Below, piece after piece: positions 44,514 to 55,826 of a stretch of DNA of 64,000 nucleotides. The translations under genes were made by a program, and so were the position numbers. This DNA comes from Malania oleifera. Taxonomy: Eukaryota > Streptophyta > Magnoliopsida > Santalales > Ximeniaceae. Each line of letters opens with the position of its first letter. Positions within the stretch are counted from its first letter, which is position 1. The notes below the pieces were generated by a model. The model worked only from the letters and a program-made list of their open reading frames with translations, ran no database searches and was not told the origin of the DNA. The stretch lies in NCBI RefSeq assembly GCF_029873635.1, contig NC_080428.1, forward strand, positions 69,523,101-69,587,100. Reading direction: 5' to 3'.

Positions 44514-46010
44514 TTAGACTCGCAGGATATTGATCAAGTCCAAACAATGTTTGAACTTGATTGTTGTCACAATCTTGGTCAACATATCTGCAGGATTTTC
44601 AGCTGTAGTAATCTTCTGAAGAAGTATTTTGTCTTCATCAATTATATCTCGTATAAAGTGAAACCAAACATCGATGCGCTTTGTTTGTGCATGGTAGACT
44701 TGGTTTTTTACCAAATGAATAGTACTCTAACTATCACAGAACACAACAATGTGCTTATGAACAACTCTCAAATTTTCAAGTAAACTTTGCAACCAAATAA
44801 CTTCCTTAACAGCCTCTAAAATTGTCATGTACTATGCTTCTGTTGTAGACAAAGTAATGGTAGACTATAAGGTAGACCTCCAACTCACTGAACCATTAAC
44901 AAATGTAAACACATATCCAGTAGTTGATCAACATTTATTCAATCACCAGCAAAATCAGAATCCACATATCCAACAACATGTTGATTAATAGTATTATTTT
45001 TCTCAAATACTATACCAACATCAATAGTACTCATAATGTATTGTAAAATTCATTTCACAGCTTACTAATGTCCTTTACCCATATCATGCATATACCTGCT
45101 TACCATACTAACAACTTGTAAAATATCAATTCTTGTACAAACCATTGCATACATCAAACTACCAACTGCACTTGCATAAGGAACTTGTGACATATACTTA
45201 CATTCCTCGTCTGAATTAGGAGATAAAGATGCACTAACTTCGAAGTGAGGAGCAAGCAGAGTGCTAATTGGTTTTGACTGCTCAGACATGCCAAAACTTT
45301 GTACTACCTTCTTCAAATACTGTTTCTGAGACAAACTAACTCTTCCTCTCATTCTGTCTGCCAAGTATCTTCTTTACTTCACTAAGATCTTTCATCTCGA
45401 ACTCTTGATTTAACTGACTTTTCAATTTTTTGATTTCTTCCCTTTTCTTTGAAGTTATCAACATATCATCAACATACAAGAGTAAATATATAAAAGATCT
45501 ATTTTGTAGTCTGTAAAAATAAACACAATGATCATATATATATTTGTAATGTATTTGTGACCAATCAAAAACTGGTGAAATCATTTATACCACTATCTTA
45601 GAGACTGTTTTAAACCATACAACGATTTTCCCAATTTGCATACCTAATTTTCTTTTCCAGCAACCCTTAATCCATCTAGTTGAGTCATATAGATTTCTTC
45701 TTCCAAATCACCATGTAAAAATGCATTTTTTACATCAAGCTGAATTAGTTCAAGATCAAGTTGTGCTACCAACGCCAACAAAATTCGAATGGAAGAATGT
45801 TTAATAATTGGAGAAAATACCGCATTATAATCATTACCTTCTTTTTGTGTGTAGTCCTCAGCTACCAATCTAGCTTTGAAGTGAACATTATTTGCATATG
45901 GAAATCCTTCTTTCTTTACATAAAATCATTTGCAGCCAATTTCTTTTAGAGTTCCTCATTGCTTCTTTAAAAGCACAAGGAACATCATCATCTACAACTA
46001 GAAGTGCATA
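44514..46010 (-). pseudogene. Element D reverse transcriptase and RNase H (fossil)
   Basis: Minus-strand landmarks: YTQKEGNDYNAVFSPIIKHS, LDVKNAFLHGDLEEEIYMTQ, FIYLLLYVDDMLITSKK, VSLSQKQYLKKVVQSFGMSE and, at the RNase H end, NPADMLTKIVTTIKFKHCLD. The order is normal for Copia. Broken. Confidence 0.88.
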
Positions 46011-47665
46011 GGCCACCATGTTAGTATACCGAGTAGGTTTTCGAATTTCTCATCTTGGCCTTTAAGAAACAATTGATTCTTATTGCTATGAAGATTCTTG
46101 AATTGAAATCACCTCTTCTTGTACACTGATCCCCACTGTAACTGGAGAGCTACATCGTATAGTTTCATTTCTCACTAGCTTTCCCAAAATTATCTCATCC
46201 TCCACCTGTTGTTAAGGTCTTTTCTTCAACTGGTGACTCCTTACTTATTGTTTTCTTCATCATCGCAAGTTCATCAAATGTCACATCCCTACTTAAAATC
46301 ATTTTTTTTCTTCTCTAGACGCCAAAGATGGTATCATTTGACTCCTGAACTAATCCCCAAGAATATTACTTTCTTGTCTCTAGGATCCAACTTAGATTCT
46401 TTAACATGATAATAAACAAAAGTACCAAATACATCTAAAGAGCCATAATCATTAACAGGTTCTCTAGACCATATCTCATGGGCTGTTTTTCCCCCAATAG
46501 CAGATGATGGTAGGTGATTAACGAGATGACACGCATACCTAATAGCCTTAGCCCAAAACCTTTAGTCTAACCCAACATTGGACAACATACATTGAACTTT
46601 CTCGAGCAAAGTCTGATTCATGCGTTCTTCCACCTCATTTTGTTGTCGTGTACTCTAACTGTGAAGTGTCATGCAATACCTTTATCTTGACATACCTTCA
46701 GTCCAGTGAGTTGCAGTGCCAAATTTCACTCTTGTTTGTTTTCCCATAATACAATGTTCACAAAACTCAAGCTTAAATACCTTTGTACCCTTCAACAAGC
46801 CTTGCATAGCCAATTGTTGCAAAGATTTTTCACTTGTATGTGCTAACCGCATACATCATAACCTGATTGTATCTGAACCTACATCTTTCTCAGAAATGAC
46901 AGCTGCTGAGCCAATAATTGTACTTCCTTGAAAATAATACAAGTTTTTTTTCCTAGTACCTTTGATCATCACAAGTGCACCTGATTTAGTCTTTAAGGTT
47001 CCATCTTTCAAGGTGATAGTAAATTCTTTAAATTTTAAGGCACCAAATGAAATAAGATTTTTCTTTAGACTTATAACATACCTAACATTAGTCAAGGTTT
47101 TAACAGTTCCATCTTGACATTTCAACTGTATTGAACCTATTCTAGTTGTTTTACAGGTATTATCATTTCCCACGAAAATAACCCCACCATCTAATTCTTC
47201 AAAATTAGAAAGTCATTCTCTATTGGGACACATGTGATAGGAACAACCAGAATCCAAAATCCATTCACCAAAGTAATGCGCTGAAGATGTTCCAACAAGA
47301 GAAAAGTCTGACTCACTTCCATCACGCTTGGCTATATTGGTATTAAATTGTGTTTTGCCCTTATTCTTCTGCTACAATTTAGGGCAATTTTTCTTCCAAT
47401 GTCATTTCTTATGACAAAAGGTGCATTTATCTTCAACAGGTCTCATATGAGATTTACTCCTCCTTTCAGATTTATGACTCTGAGAATGTTCCCTTATTGT
47501 TAGTGCTTTTGTTGTTTCCTTATGAACCCTATGATCATTCTTTCTACATTCAATATTAATCAATGCAATACAAACAACATCAAAATTTCCTCTAAATTTT
47601 TTAGAGCCGTATTTCCTTATACCAACCTCATACACTCAAATACTTCAATTCCTTTGAGAAATCTA
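46011..47665 (-). pseudogene. Element D integrase, protease and nucleocapsid region (fossil)
   Basis: The minus strand reads the protease-to-pre-integrase part (IGSIQLKCQDGTVKTLTNVR, ISFGALKFKEFTITLKDGTL) at 46856-47173 and a zinc-knuckle start (DKCTFCHKK) near 47402. Integrase-like sequence between 46.1 and 46.85 kb is poorly open. Broken. Confidence 0.75.
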
Positions 47666-48681
47666 GCATTGTGAGTGTTTTTATTCATTGTTCTATATTG
47701 CTGAAAACCCTCACTTGCTTTTGTGCATGTGATTTTCTGTTGAGGGTTGAGCAAAGATTTTCCCCCCGATTTTATTTAATAAATCTTTATGTGGGACAAA
47801 TCTTCATAGCTAGTGTGTCTTTGCATCATTGTTGCAAGACTCATCAAGCTTGTGTGTTTTTATTTGTAAAAATATTTTTCACCAGCTTGCATATTCTTAA
47901 ATATCTCTTGACCTATTATTTGTGAGAAAATCATATTTGAGATATTTTGAATAATCTTGTTAAAACACTTTGAAACTTGAGGTGATTGATTTACATTGAT
48001 TATTTGTTTCAAAGACTACTTAGATTATACACTCTTGTGCTTGATTGAATATTGACATAAGATTGAGTGTTTAGCACACGTATAGCACAGAGCTTATAAT
48101 TTCTATCTGTTTGAGGTGCATTGATTAGTGCTTATGCGTAGTGGTATATATCTGCTTGTATAAGAAGCATCTGTTTGTACGCAAATTTTTATATCTATTG
48201 TATTCCAGGCATGGGCCTGAAGAGGGAGACTAGCCCTGGTAAATAGTCTCGAATTGTCTTAGACCCGGTTAGGAAAGGTAGGTGCACCATCCTGATAAGG
48301 TGCGGTTGTAGGTTAAGGTCAGTCCCGTTAATTAACCTGGTTGTAAACGGTGTCGCTCCACCCGTTAAGTGAGCATTAGTAGAATCCTCGAGCTTGCGAG
48401 CTAGAGGTGAAGACGTAGGCATAATTGGCCGAACCCCGACAACTTATCGTATGTGCACTGTTTATATTTCCACAATTTATATTCCTACACGTGTATGTTA
48501 TAGTGTGAATGCTGCATATGATTTAATTTCCGTATCTTTCATTAATTTGCACATTTGGGTTTATGTATATATAGACAGACCCTAGGTTGAGTATTACTGT
48601 TGTCAAATTAGTTGAACCTAAGAAGAATTTTTTGAATACTCAATTCACCTCCCTCTCTTGGGAATACACCAAATTCCAACA
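47666..48681 (+). repeat. Element E 5' LTR
   Basis: The 3' half carries AGAGGGAGACTAGCCCTGG, AACGGTGTCGCTCCACC and GACGTAGGCATAATTGGCCG, all shared with C1 at 29.35-29.60 kb in reverse complement. Its end and the adjacent primer site are clear. Confidence 0.78.
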
Positions 48682-48729
48682 ATTGGTATTAGAACCTCGT
48701 TATACTAGGCTTAACAGTTTTTTTAAAAG

Positions 48730-49573
48730 AACGCAATGGCTCAATTTAGTGTATCCCTATTCGGAGAGGGAAGATCACCTTCCAGTCCTCCATTATTTTG
48801 TAGTGTTGATTACACCGCCTAAAAAATTAGAATTGACATATTTATGAAATCAATGGACTGGAGGGCCTGCTAGGTGATTGTCAAAGGAATTTGTATGCCG
48901 GCTAACAAAAATGATATAAATTTATTGCATGCAAATTCATATGTCATGGATTTATTATACTGTGCTTTAAAGACTGATATTTTTCATGAGATCATGGCTT
49001 GTGTTAGCGCTAAGGAAATCTGGGAACATCTAAAAAAGAAATATGGAGAGACCCAGAAGAAGGAAGAGACCACCACTCTTGAAGTATCAAGTTATGATAT
49101 TCCGAATGTGGTAAATGATGGGTAAATTGCATTAATAGAAAAGGAGGTATATGACTCTCACTCTAGCTCAATTGATGATTCTTATGTCAAATGCTGTGTT
49201 GTATCTTATGTTGAATCATCTATTGAATATTGTGATAGTTTTGTCATTGATGCACTTGATGACTCTCATATTGAATACTAGAATATATCATGTAATGAAT
49301 CATCTGATTGCCCAAGTGATAATCGTGCTATTAGCTTATGCAATAATTCATGTGATGCATATTGTGATGACTCTTGTGCCAAATCCTATGATATATTGTA
49401 TGATGAGTCATTTATTGGTTCCAATGATAATACTGTATGCATTGATTCATATGAATGTTATAGTGATAAATTTTTTGATGAATCATGTATTGAATCTTAC
49501 AATGAAAGCATGCCCTCACATACAACACTAGAAAATGAATTATTTAAAATGCATAAAATTCTACTTAGGATGT
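48730..49573 (+). pseudogene. Element E gag region (fossil)
   Basis: From an ATG near 48736 the reading begins AQFSVSLFGEGRSPSSPP, a typical start for this Copia gag group. VMDLLYCALKTDIFHEIMAC and AKEIWEHLKKKYGETQKKEE give a clear UBN2-type capsid match. A Ser/Asp/Cys-rich region and ENELFKMHKILL follow. Broken. Confidence 0.85.
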
Positions 49574-49645
49574 CTATAGTAACCTGGGTTGCCCAGAGTG
49601 GCACCAGGTACAATAGTTCTCAAACAACCATACAACTTAGCAGAA

Positions 49646-49651
<6 letters not shown>

Positions 49652-49695
<44 letters not shown>
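49652..49695. repeat. (AT)n microsatellite
   Basis: About 22 AT units near the left edge of the Gypsy-like LTR. Confidence 0.95.
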
Positions 49696-49700
<5 letters not shown>

Positions 49701-50094
49701 CAATAGCAATACCAGAGTTCTGACCATCATCATGTTTATACATAAGTCCCCAAGAACTATTCAACCATATACATCCGAACATCATACACATACTTTCCTA
49801 TACAATATGGTGTCTCACTATTACTTATTTTGAATAGTACTCTTAATCTCTGCTCTATAGAACTCTAAGCCCATCTACCTAGGTTTCCTGAATGACGGAA
49901 TTATAAGAGTGAAACACCTCTCAATAAGACGAAACAAATTATTATTATCAGTGTGTGGTAACATGAGTTTTAATATTTCAAATACACTTTCATAGTCTAT
50001 CTTTTTTTTACTCTGTGAACTCATATATGGAACTGTATGTGTACCTATAAAAAATACTTTTTAGTTTACATATCTTTCTATCAAATCATGCTAT

Positions 50095-50260
50095 AAGTAA
50101 AATAAGTATCTCAAACCATACTCTGTATAAACTAATATTTCAAATCATTCTCTGTATAAAACAAATATCTCAAATCATACTCTATATAAAATAAATATCT
50201 CAAATCATGTTTTATATAAAATAAGTATCTCAAATCATGCTCTGTTTTAACTATGCATCA
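50095..50260. repeat. Short tandem units, AAATATCTCAAATCAT type
   Basis: Four to five tandem copies of about 33-40 bp (CTCAAATCATACTCTATATAAAATAAATAT type). Confidence 0.8.
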
Positions 50261-52079
50261 CCATTTATACTCTGTATAATAAAATAGTATCTCTACATAA
50301 GTAAATGTGCGTATATGTATAGAAGAACTGCCCTAAATGGATAATACTGTAACATCATGAATTAACCCCGCATGATCCGGGTTCTGTGGCCTAAAGGATG
50401 GATATAGCCATGGTTGACCTACCAAACTAGATCAACTATGTTTGTAACTGTAACTGTATCTGTAACTATGAGTATGATTTCCCTACCCAACTGGTCCGGA
50501 CACCCGTGGGTAACTCTACACCTCAATGGCAGAATCGACTATGCCACCAACACCCTATCAAAGAAGTGTGGCTGCACTGACAACTATGGAGCTACGGTAC
50601 CGTGCCTAGTTATGGTCTATTAGGATTCTTAAACCATATAATGCTATTTCTAAACAATATATATCATAAACCCATTTCTATTAAAACTGTCGTACTATAT
50701 ATCTATGTAAACTCACTATAGCTCTGTATAAAAAATACTCTATATAAAATATTTGTGTTGTAGTTCCATTTAGGGAACGCTGTAGTTCCACTTAGGGAAC
50801 GTTGTATCTCTTTGTAAATATATGTACTATAGTTCCTTAAGGAACGCTATAGTTCTATATAGAACACTATATTACTGTATGAAATACCTGTATAAAACTC
50901 TGTACTTTAGTTCTATATAGAACATTATATCTTTGTATAAAATCTATATAATACTCTGTATAAACTCAGTTACAATGTAACTTTATAAAAAGCATTGTCA
51001 TACTATGGTAAAAATCATATATATATATATATATATATATTTCATAAACTGATAAAGTTATTTATGCATAATATTCAACTCATGCCACACATTTTCTCTG
51101 ATAATCTGTACTTTAATTTACTGCTGAAAATATTGATATAATTATCTCTAGGGTTTTACTCAACTCAACCCAACTTACACAAAGTATATATCATTTCAAA
51201 ACTCTCATCTCATATGTCTGTGTACTCAGGAAAACTCAAATATCATTTCTGAAATTACATATTATAATTTTAGCAGATAACTTTGTAAAAACGTCAGATA
51301 TAATTTATTTTTCTTACCTAATTCTTGGAGAAATACCTGTAGGGATCCAAAGGCAGTGCCTGCCGCATTCGCACAAATTCATGTATTCATATATTTTAGC
51401 TTAAGCAGTTAAATTCCAGAATAATTACTATCCTACATCCTTAGGCTCACATGCTCCCGTTAACTAGTTAAATTCTAAAAACACGAGTATGATCCACTTT
51501 CCATATTTAAATTTAATTTCTAACATATTTAAAAACACCAATATGATCAAATCCTCGCAGTTTAACTTAATTAAAAAATATTCCCAAAAATATAATTTTA
51601 ATCAAATCCCTGCACTTTAACTTAATTCCAAAATATTCCCTGAAATTTAATTTAATCAAATACTAAAATTTAATAAATAAACCGTAATTTTCATACCCAT
51701 AAAATTACTCAGAAATTCATATACAATATTCCAGTAATTATATACCATGATTTAATCGGGTGAATTTTTAAAATAACTGACATAATTTGTACCCCTCACA
51801 TTAGCCTTTGAGTGGTGCCTAGGAAATCAAAAATCTGCTCCAATTAATTTGCTCAGGATCGAAGCTAGAACCTTGTGGTGGTGTCGCTTTTCGATTCGGC
51901 TTACGGATGGAGAAATGATCTAGAGAGAGAGTTGCTCACGGTTTGGGAGAGAAAGAAATGTTCTCTCGGTAATTTGGAAATCCTTTAGAAAGCTTATATC
52001 TTAAGCTTTCATATATATAATATTATTATATACATATTCCATTAACATTATATATATATATATATATATATATATACTG

Positions 52080-52192
52080 TTAATTAATTAATTAAATATT
52101 ATTAAATTGAATTAAATCATATCATATTATATGTAGATATATCATTGTTTATTTATTTAATTCAATTTAATAATATTTAATTAATTAATTAA
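52080..52192. repeat. Perfect 38-bp inverted repeat (hairpin)
   Basis: Arms 52080-52117 and 52155-52192 are exact reverse complements (TTAATTAATTAATTAAATAT... / ...ATATTTAATTAATTAATTAA). They surround a 37-base centre. The stem can extend outward through AT runs on both sides (52048-52079 and 52193-52216). It lies near the start of the Gypsy-like LTR and may be a small nested foldback or MITE. Confidence 0.9.
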
Positions 52193-52554
52193 TAGTATAT
52201 ATATATATATATATATTAGTATAATTTCAATAATCTTGTACAACTATTTTTTGAAATCGTTACATGAATGATACTTAACATGGTTGGGATTTTACATTTC
52301 TTTGGGAGTTTCATAAAAGGGAAACAAATATTTTGAGTAGTTGCAGCTATTCAACGAATGTTTCAAGTTAGAAGGGGGAGAGTGGATTAGAATTGTCAAT
52401 ACTGATTGTTGTGCTAATGGTTTTGGAGATTCTTCTTTTTACGAGCACTATCTTTTCCCACGTCAATTGTTGAATAATGTTTTAAGATATCAATTTGAGT
52501 CAATTAAATGCAAATAAGTATTGAACTGTTTACTAAATATATGTGGAGGCATTA

Positions 52555-52870
52555 GCATACATTTAAATCAAGGATTTTAAAAGAAGAAAAAAGGAAAAGA
52601 AAAAAAAGAGAGAAGGAAATCAATTTTCATTACATTTGCTCTGTAAAATCAAATAATATTAAGGATGGGAATATGTTCAAATATAATTAAAAAAAATAAG
52701 AGAAATTTAAATTAAGGACATATAAAATAAAAATTTTATTCATTAATTATTGGGTACTTAATTTTCTTTCTTATGATCATCGGTAACCAAGTAAGAGAAG
52801 TTGATATTTCTTTTTTGTACTTTCATTTTTTTTTTTCCAAGTTCCCAATAAAATCTTAATTAGGATCTAA
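52555..52870. mobile_element. Second copy of the hAT-like MITE, probable
   Basis: Shares ordered blocks with 6828-7137: a purine-rich opening, a CATTACATTTGCTCTGTAAAAT-type stretch against CTTACATTTTCCTTC, AAATAATAT, AAATTTTATTCAT, ATTTTCTTTCTTAT, and a GGTAACCAAG-type block. Ends are poorly defined. Confidence 0.4.
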
Positions 52871-54934
52871 AAAATCAAGCATAATGATTTTGGTTTCAAC
52901 ATTTTGAATAATTTAATAAATAGTTTGATCCTCGTTTATACTTTAGAGAGATGAAAACCTTTAAAAATTAAACATGAAAATCAAAAAAATTGAACCAATT
53001 AATACGCATATACTAAAAGTTGAAATGCAATTTATGGGATATGTCACCTATATTCGACAATAATTAAAAAGGATCTCTACAAGAATTACTAGACATGCTT
53101 GCAACATTAATTTTGATACATTTGAATCTAGAAATCTCTACATAAAAAACCCTACATTGTCAATTTTTTTCTAAAAGTAGAAAAACATTTAGCATATCAT
53201 TCATAATACTTCAATATACTTTGACAATGAGTTCTTTAATAGTCAACAAATATAAGGCCTGTTGTTTTATTTGCTTTAATTTGTAATCCAATTCATGTTA
53301 GCCAAAAATGCTGACTTTTGATACAAATCAAATTTGAATTATAATACCTTTTGAAGCGGTTGGATGAAATTACAATTTTGCCATCATAATCTACTAATTT
53401 CAACACAATCATATTCAAATTAGGGATGATATCTTTTTTTTACTTTTCATACTTGCATAGAGGTAAATGTAGGCACGATGGCATTTAATTATCGGATATA
53501 GACTAGTTTATTGCTAATCTATCTGCAATGGCAAAACGTATTTCAAATTGAAAAATCTTATTATTATAAGGGATGCCGAATATGACTAGTAGAATTACCT
53601 TGTGACCTGTGATTTGTTAGATCTTATGGAAAATCAATTCTAACCAATTATAATGAATCATGGTCATTTCAAAATAATAGGAAAGTTAATATTATTGGTC
53701 TTAACAAAACAAAGGAAATTTCCGAACCCATTTTTTTTTCCTTAATTGAAAAAGATTCACATCATCACATTTTGGTTTAATTTTGTTGCCCTTAGAAAAT
53801 TCAAATTTGAACCGACTTTCCATGTAGCACTTGCAATTTCAAACTTAATGCTCCAATACTATAAAAACCTAAAAATTTTGGTAAAACCATAACGTATTAA
53901 AATGGGCAAACCCACCAAATCAGATTCCAATTTGGTGAATTATGGTGTCAGAATTTTGAAAAATAACAATAATAATAGTAGTGTGATGCAGGATTTTTGA
54001 CTGCTTGGGTCTACTTATCTGCAACAAGAGGCAATGGTTTAAACCCTCTAACGATGATAGAATATATACTTGCCATATATGGTTTGTGGGTTTTGAATAT
54101 TAGCTGAGCTGTTTTTTCTCAATAATGTTTTTGCCACCATAATTTCTACTATGATTCCCTCTTCATACAAACCTCATGAAACAGAGCCCCAAATAGTAAA
54201 AGCAGGGCACCAATGAGTGGGTGTGGAGTGCAGGGGAGGTGCCATTCAACCAAACAAAAATATATTCTATACATTTTCAAAACCCTAATTTCACATTTAC
54301 AGTTCCAGTTGAGGCATGTCAGAGGAGCCACAAAGCGTGACCAAAACCTAACACAAGTCATGTGAGAAACACACCCCATTCAAAATTTTATTGTAAATTG
54401 CAGCTGCCATAGCCCATTTGGTTGGTTTTTGGCACATACCCATACTTTTGAAAATGACCCTAGTGACATTTATTTTATCTTTTTTTTACCTTAATCGAAT
54501 TATGGATCATAAATTAATTAAGGTTTTTGAAATACTTGTCGATAATATCGTTACAAATGTCCACTTAAATATATGTTTGGTGTAAGAGAATTAAATGATC
54601 TTTTTGTGTATTAAACTAAGGACTCTTAAATCAAGCTAAATTGCACTTACCCATTTGGATGAAAAATTAGTAAAATACAGAAAAAAAAAAAAAAGAAGCA
54701 TTAAATTGATTTGAAAGTTGGAAATTGGAAACTATAACTAGAAATAAAAGAGTTGTGAAGATTGAAACCGCGGGGGGGCGGGTTAGGTCACGTAGAACAT
54801 CATGTCTGGTTTAAAAACAACAGCATAAAGAAAAAAAAATGGAAGGGTGACAGACAGGAACCCAACCATTTACACTCTATATATTTGTTTATTTATATCT
54901 TTATGCATACATAATATATGAAAAAATATATATG

Positions 54935-54952
<18 letters not shown>

Positions 54953-54982
<30 letters not shown>
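54953..54982. repeat. (TG)n microsatellite
   Basis: About fifteen TG units directly after an AT tract. Confidence 0.95.
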
Positions 54983-54986
<4 letters not shown>

Positions 54987-55186
54987 ATATATAATGATGC
55001 GTTGGTGGGCATAGTCGTCTCCATCATCCTGCATCCATTAATATTCTCTCTATATCTGGTCATGGGTTTCAGCGTTTTTCAAACTTCCCGTCATGCCCGC
55101 GCTCAAAAGCTACCCGTCCGTTGATTATAATTTATAATAAACCCTATTCTTTTCATTTCAAATATTAAACAAATTCATAAAAACCC

Positions 55187-55190
<4 letters not shown>

Positions 55191-55221
<31 letters not shown>

Positions 55222-55553
55222 CTTTTAGATATCATACAGGGACAAGAGAGAGGGAGACTCGGGCCGATGATGTTCATCACTCATCATTCTCTTTTACCTC
55301 TCAAAGTTGCAATTAATCTCTACTATGTTTGTTTGATTATATTCTCTTGGAGTTAGAGGGTCTCCCGAGTACCTTTAAACCCCATTTGTTCAGATCTACG
55401 CTTCCAGATTGTATGTACAAACAGATACCCTTTCTCGAATATCGAAAAAACAGGATTGAATGAATTGCTCGCGAGCGCCTTGGTGGGTTCGATTGTGGCA
55501 TAAAGATCGATGGGCTACGACGTAGATCAGAGCTTCCATTGCAATTAACCCAT

Positions 55554-55589
<36 letters not shown>

Positions 55590-55826
55590 GCTTATGATTA
55601 TCGGATCAAAGCTGACTGAAAAGGTAGAATCCAAGGCAATTCGGTGTCGTATCGGGGCTGTAGGGTGCTTGGGAGTTCACGAGCTGTGTTGGGTTTTTCT
55701 CTTAGGGCCGAACAGTGTCCATCTGTAAAGAGAAAAGGAGAATAGGGGTTCTTTTGCCTCACATTTTTTATAAAGGCTTTTGGTTTTAGCATGCGAATTG
55801 GCGTCGAAGAAAGAGAGGGGTGAACG
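55191..55826 (+). promoter_or_regulatory. Probable promoter and 5' leader of the FLP gene
   Basis: Holds a (GA)n tract (about 55192-55217) and a (TC)n tract (about 55558-55587), a pattern common around plant transcription starts and 5' leaders. Sequence between them (from about 55260) has no long open frame in the gene's frame. Whether a leader intron exists cannot be told here. Confidence 0.4.

Larger units (their letters stand above)
44427..47665 (-). mobile_element. Copia element D internal region (minus strand, truncated fossil)
   Basis: A Copia interior running from a purine tract at its left end through RNase H, reverse transcriptase, integrase and pre-integrase to the zinc-knuckle part of gag. 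It stops at about 47665, where the LTR of element E begins, so the 5' part of gag and the original 5' LTR are absent. It has many breaks (well over ten). No LTR pair is available for dating. Confidence 0.88.
47666..49573 (+). mobile_element. Copia element E, 5' part (plus strand, truncated fossil)
   Basis: An LTR of about 1.0 kb (about 47666-48681) ends ATACACCAAATTCCAACA. It is followed by the primer site TGGTATTAGAAC (48684-48695) and a gag region. The LTR 3' half is homologous, in opposite orientation, to the solo LTR C1. No pol and no second LTR are present; the element stops where the Gypsy-like LTR at 49.58 kb begins. Several breaks. The LTR left edge is inferred from the end of element D homology. 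Confidence 0.8.
49578..52264 (-). mobile_element. Gypsy-like LTR (minus orientation), non-coding fossil
   Basis: The right end, read on minus, starts TGTAACGATTTCAAAAAATA, the same type of start as insertion C2. The interior shares the CACGGGTGTCCGGACC-like block (near 50500) with C2 (CACGAGTGGACAGGCTCC near 34360). There is no coding sequence in 2.7 kb. It contains repeated TAGTTCC..TAGGGAACG units (50760-50930), TATAAAATAAATATCTCAAATCAT units (50095-50260), AT microsatellites and the hairpin at 52080-52192. No target duplication was found; the left edge near 49578 is set by the end of element E gag. Confidence 0.6.
52265..55190. other. Intergenic upstream of the FLP gene
   Basis: No coding signal. 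Contains a small repeat at 52555-52870 related to 6828-7137, and an AT tract followed by a (TG)n microsatellite (54932-54982). A TATA-like CTCTATATATTTG lies near 54876, but the transcription start is unknown. Confidence 0.5.

Noticed and set aside
54918-55124. Small open frame through AT and TG microsatellites
   Set aside because: Repeat-derived residues (Tyr-Ile, Val-Cys); not a gene.
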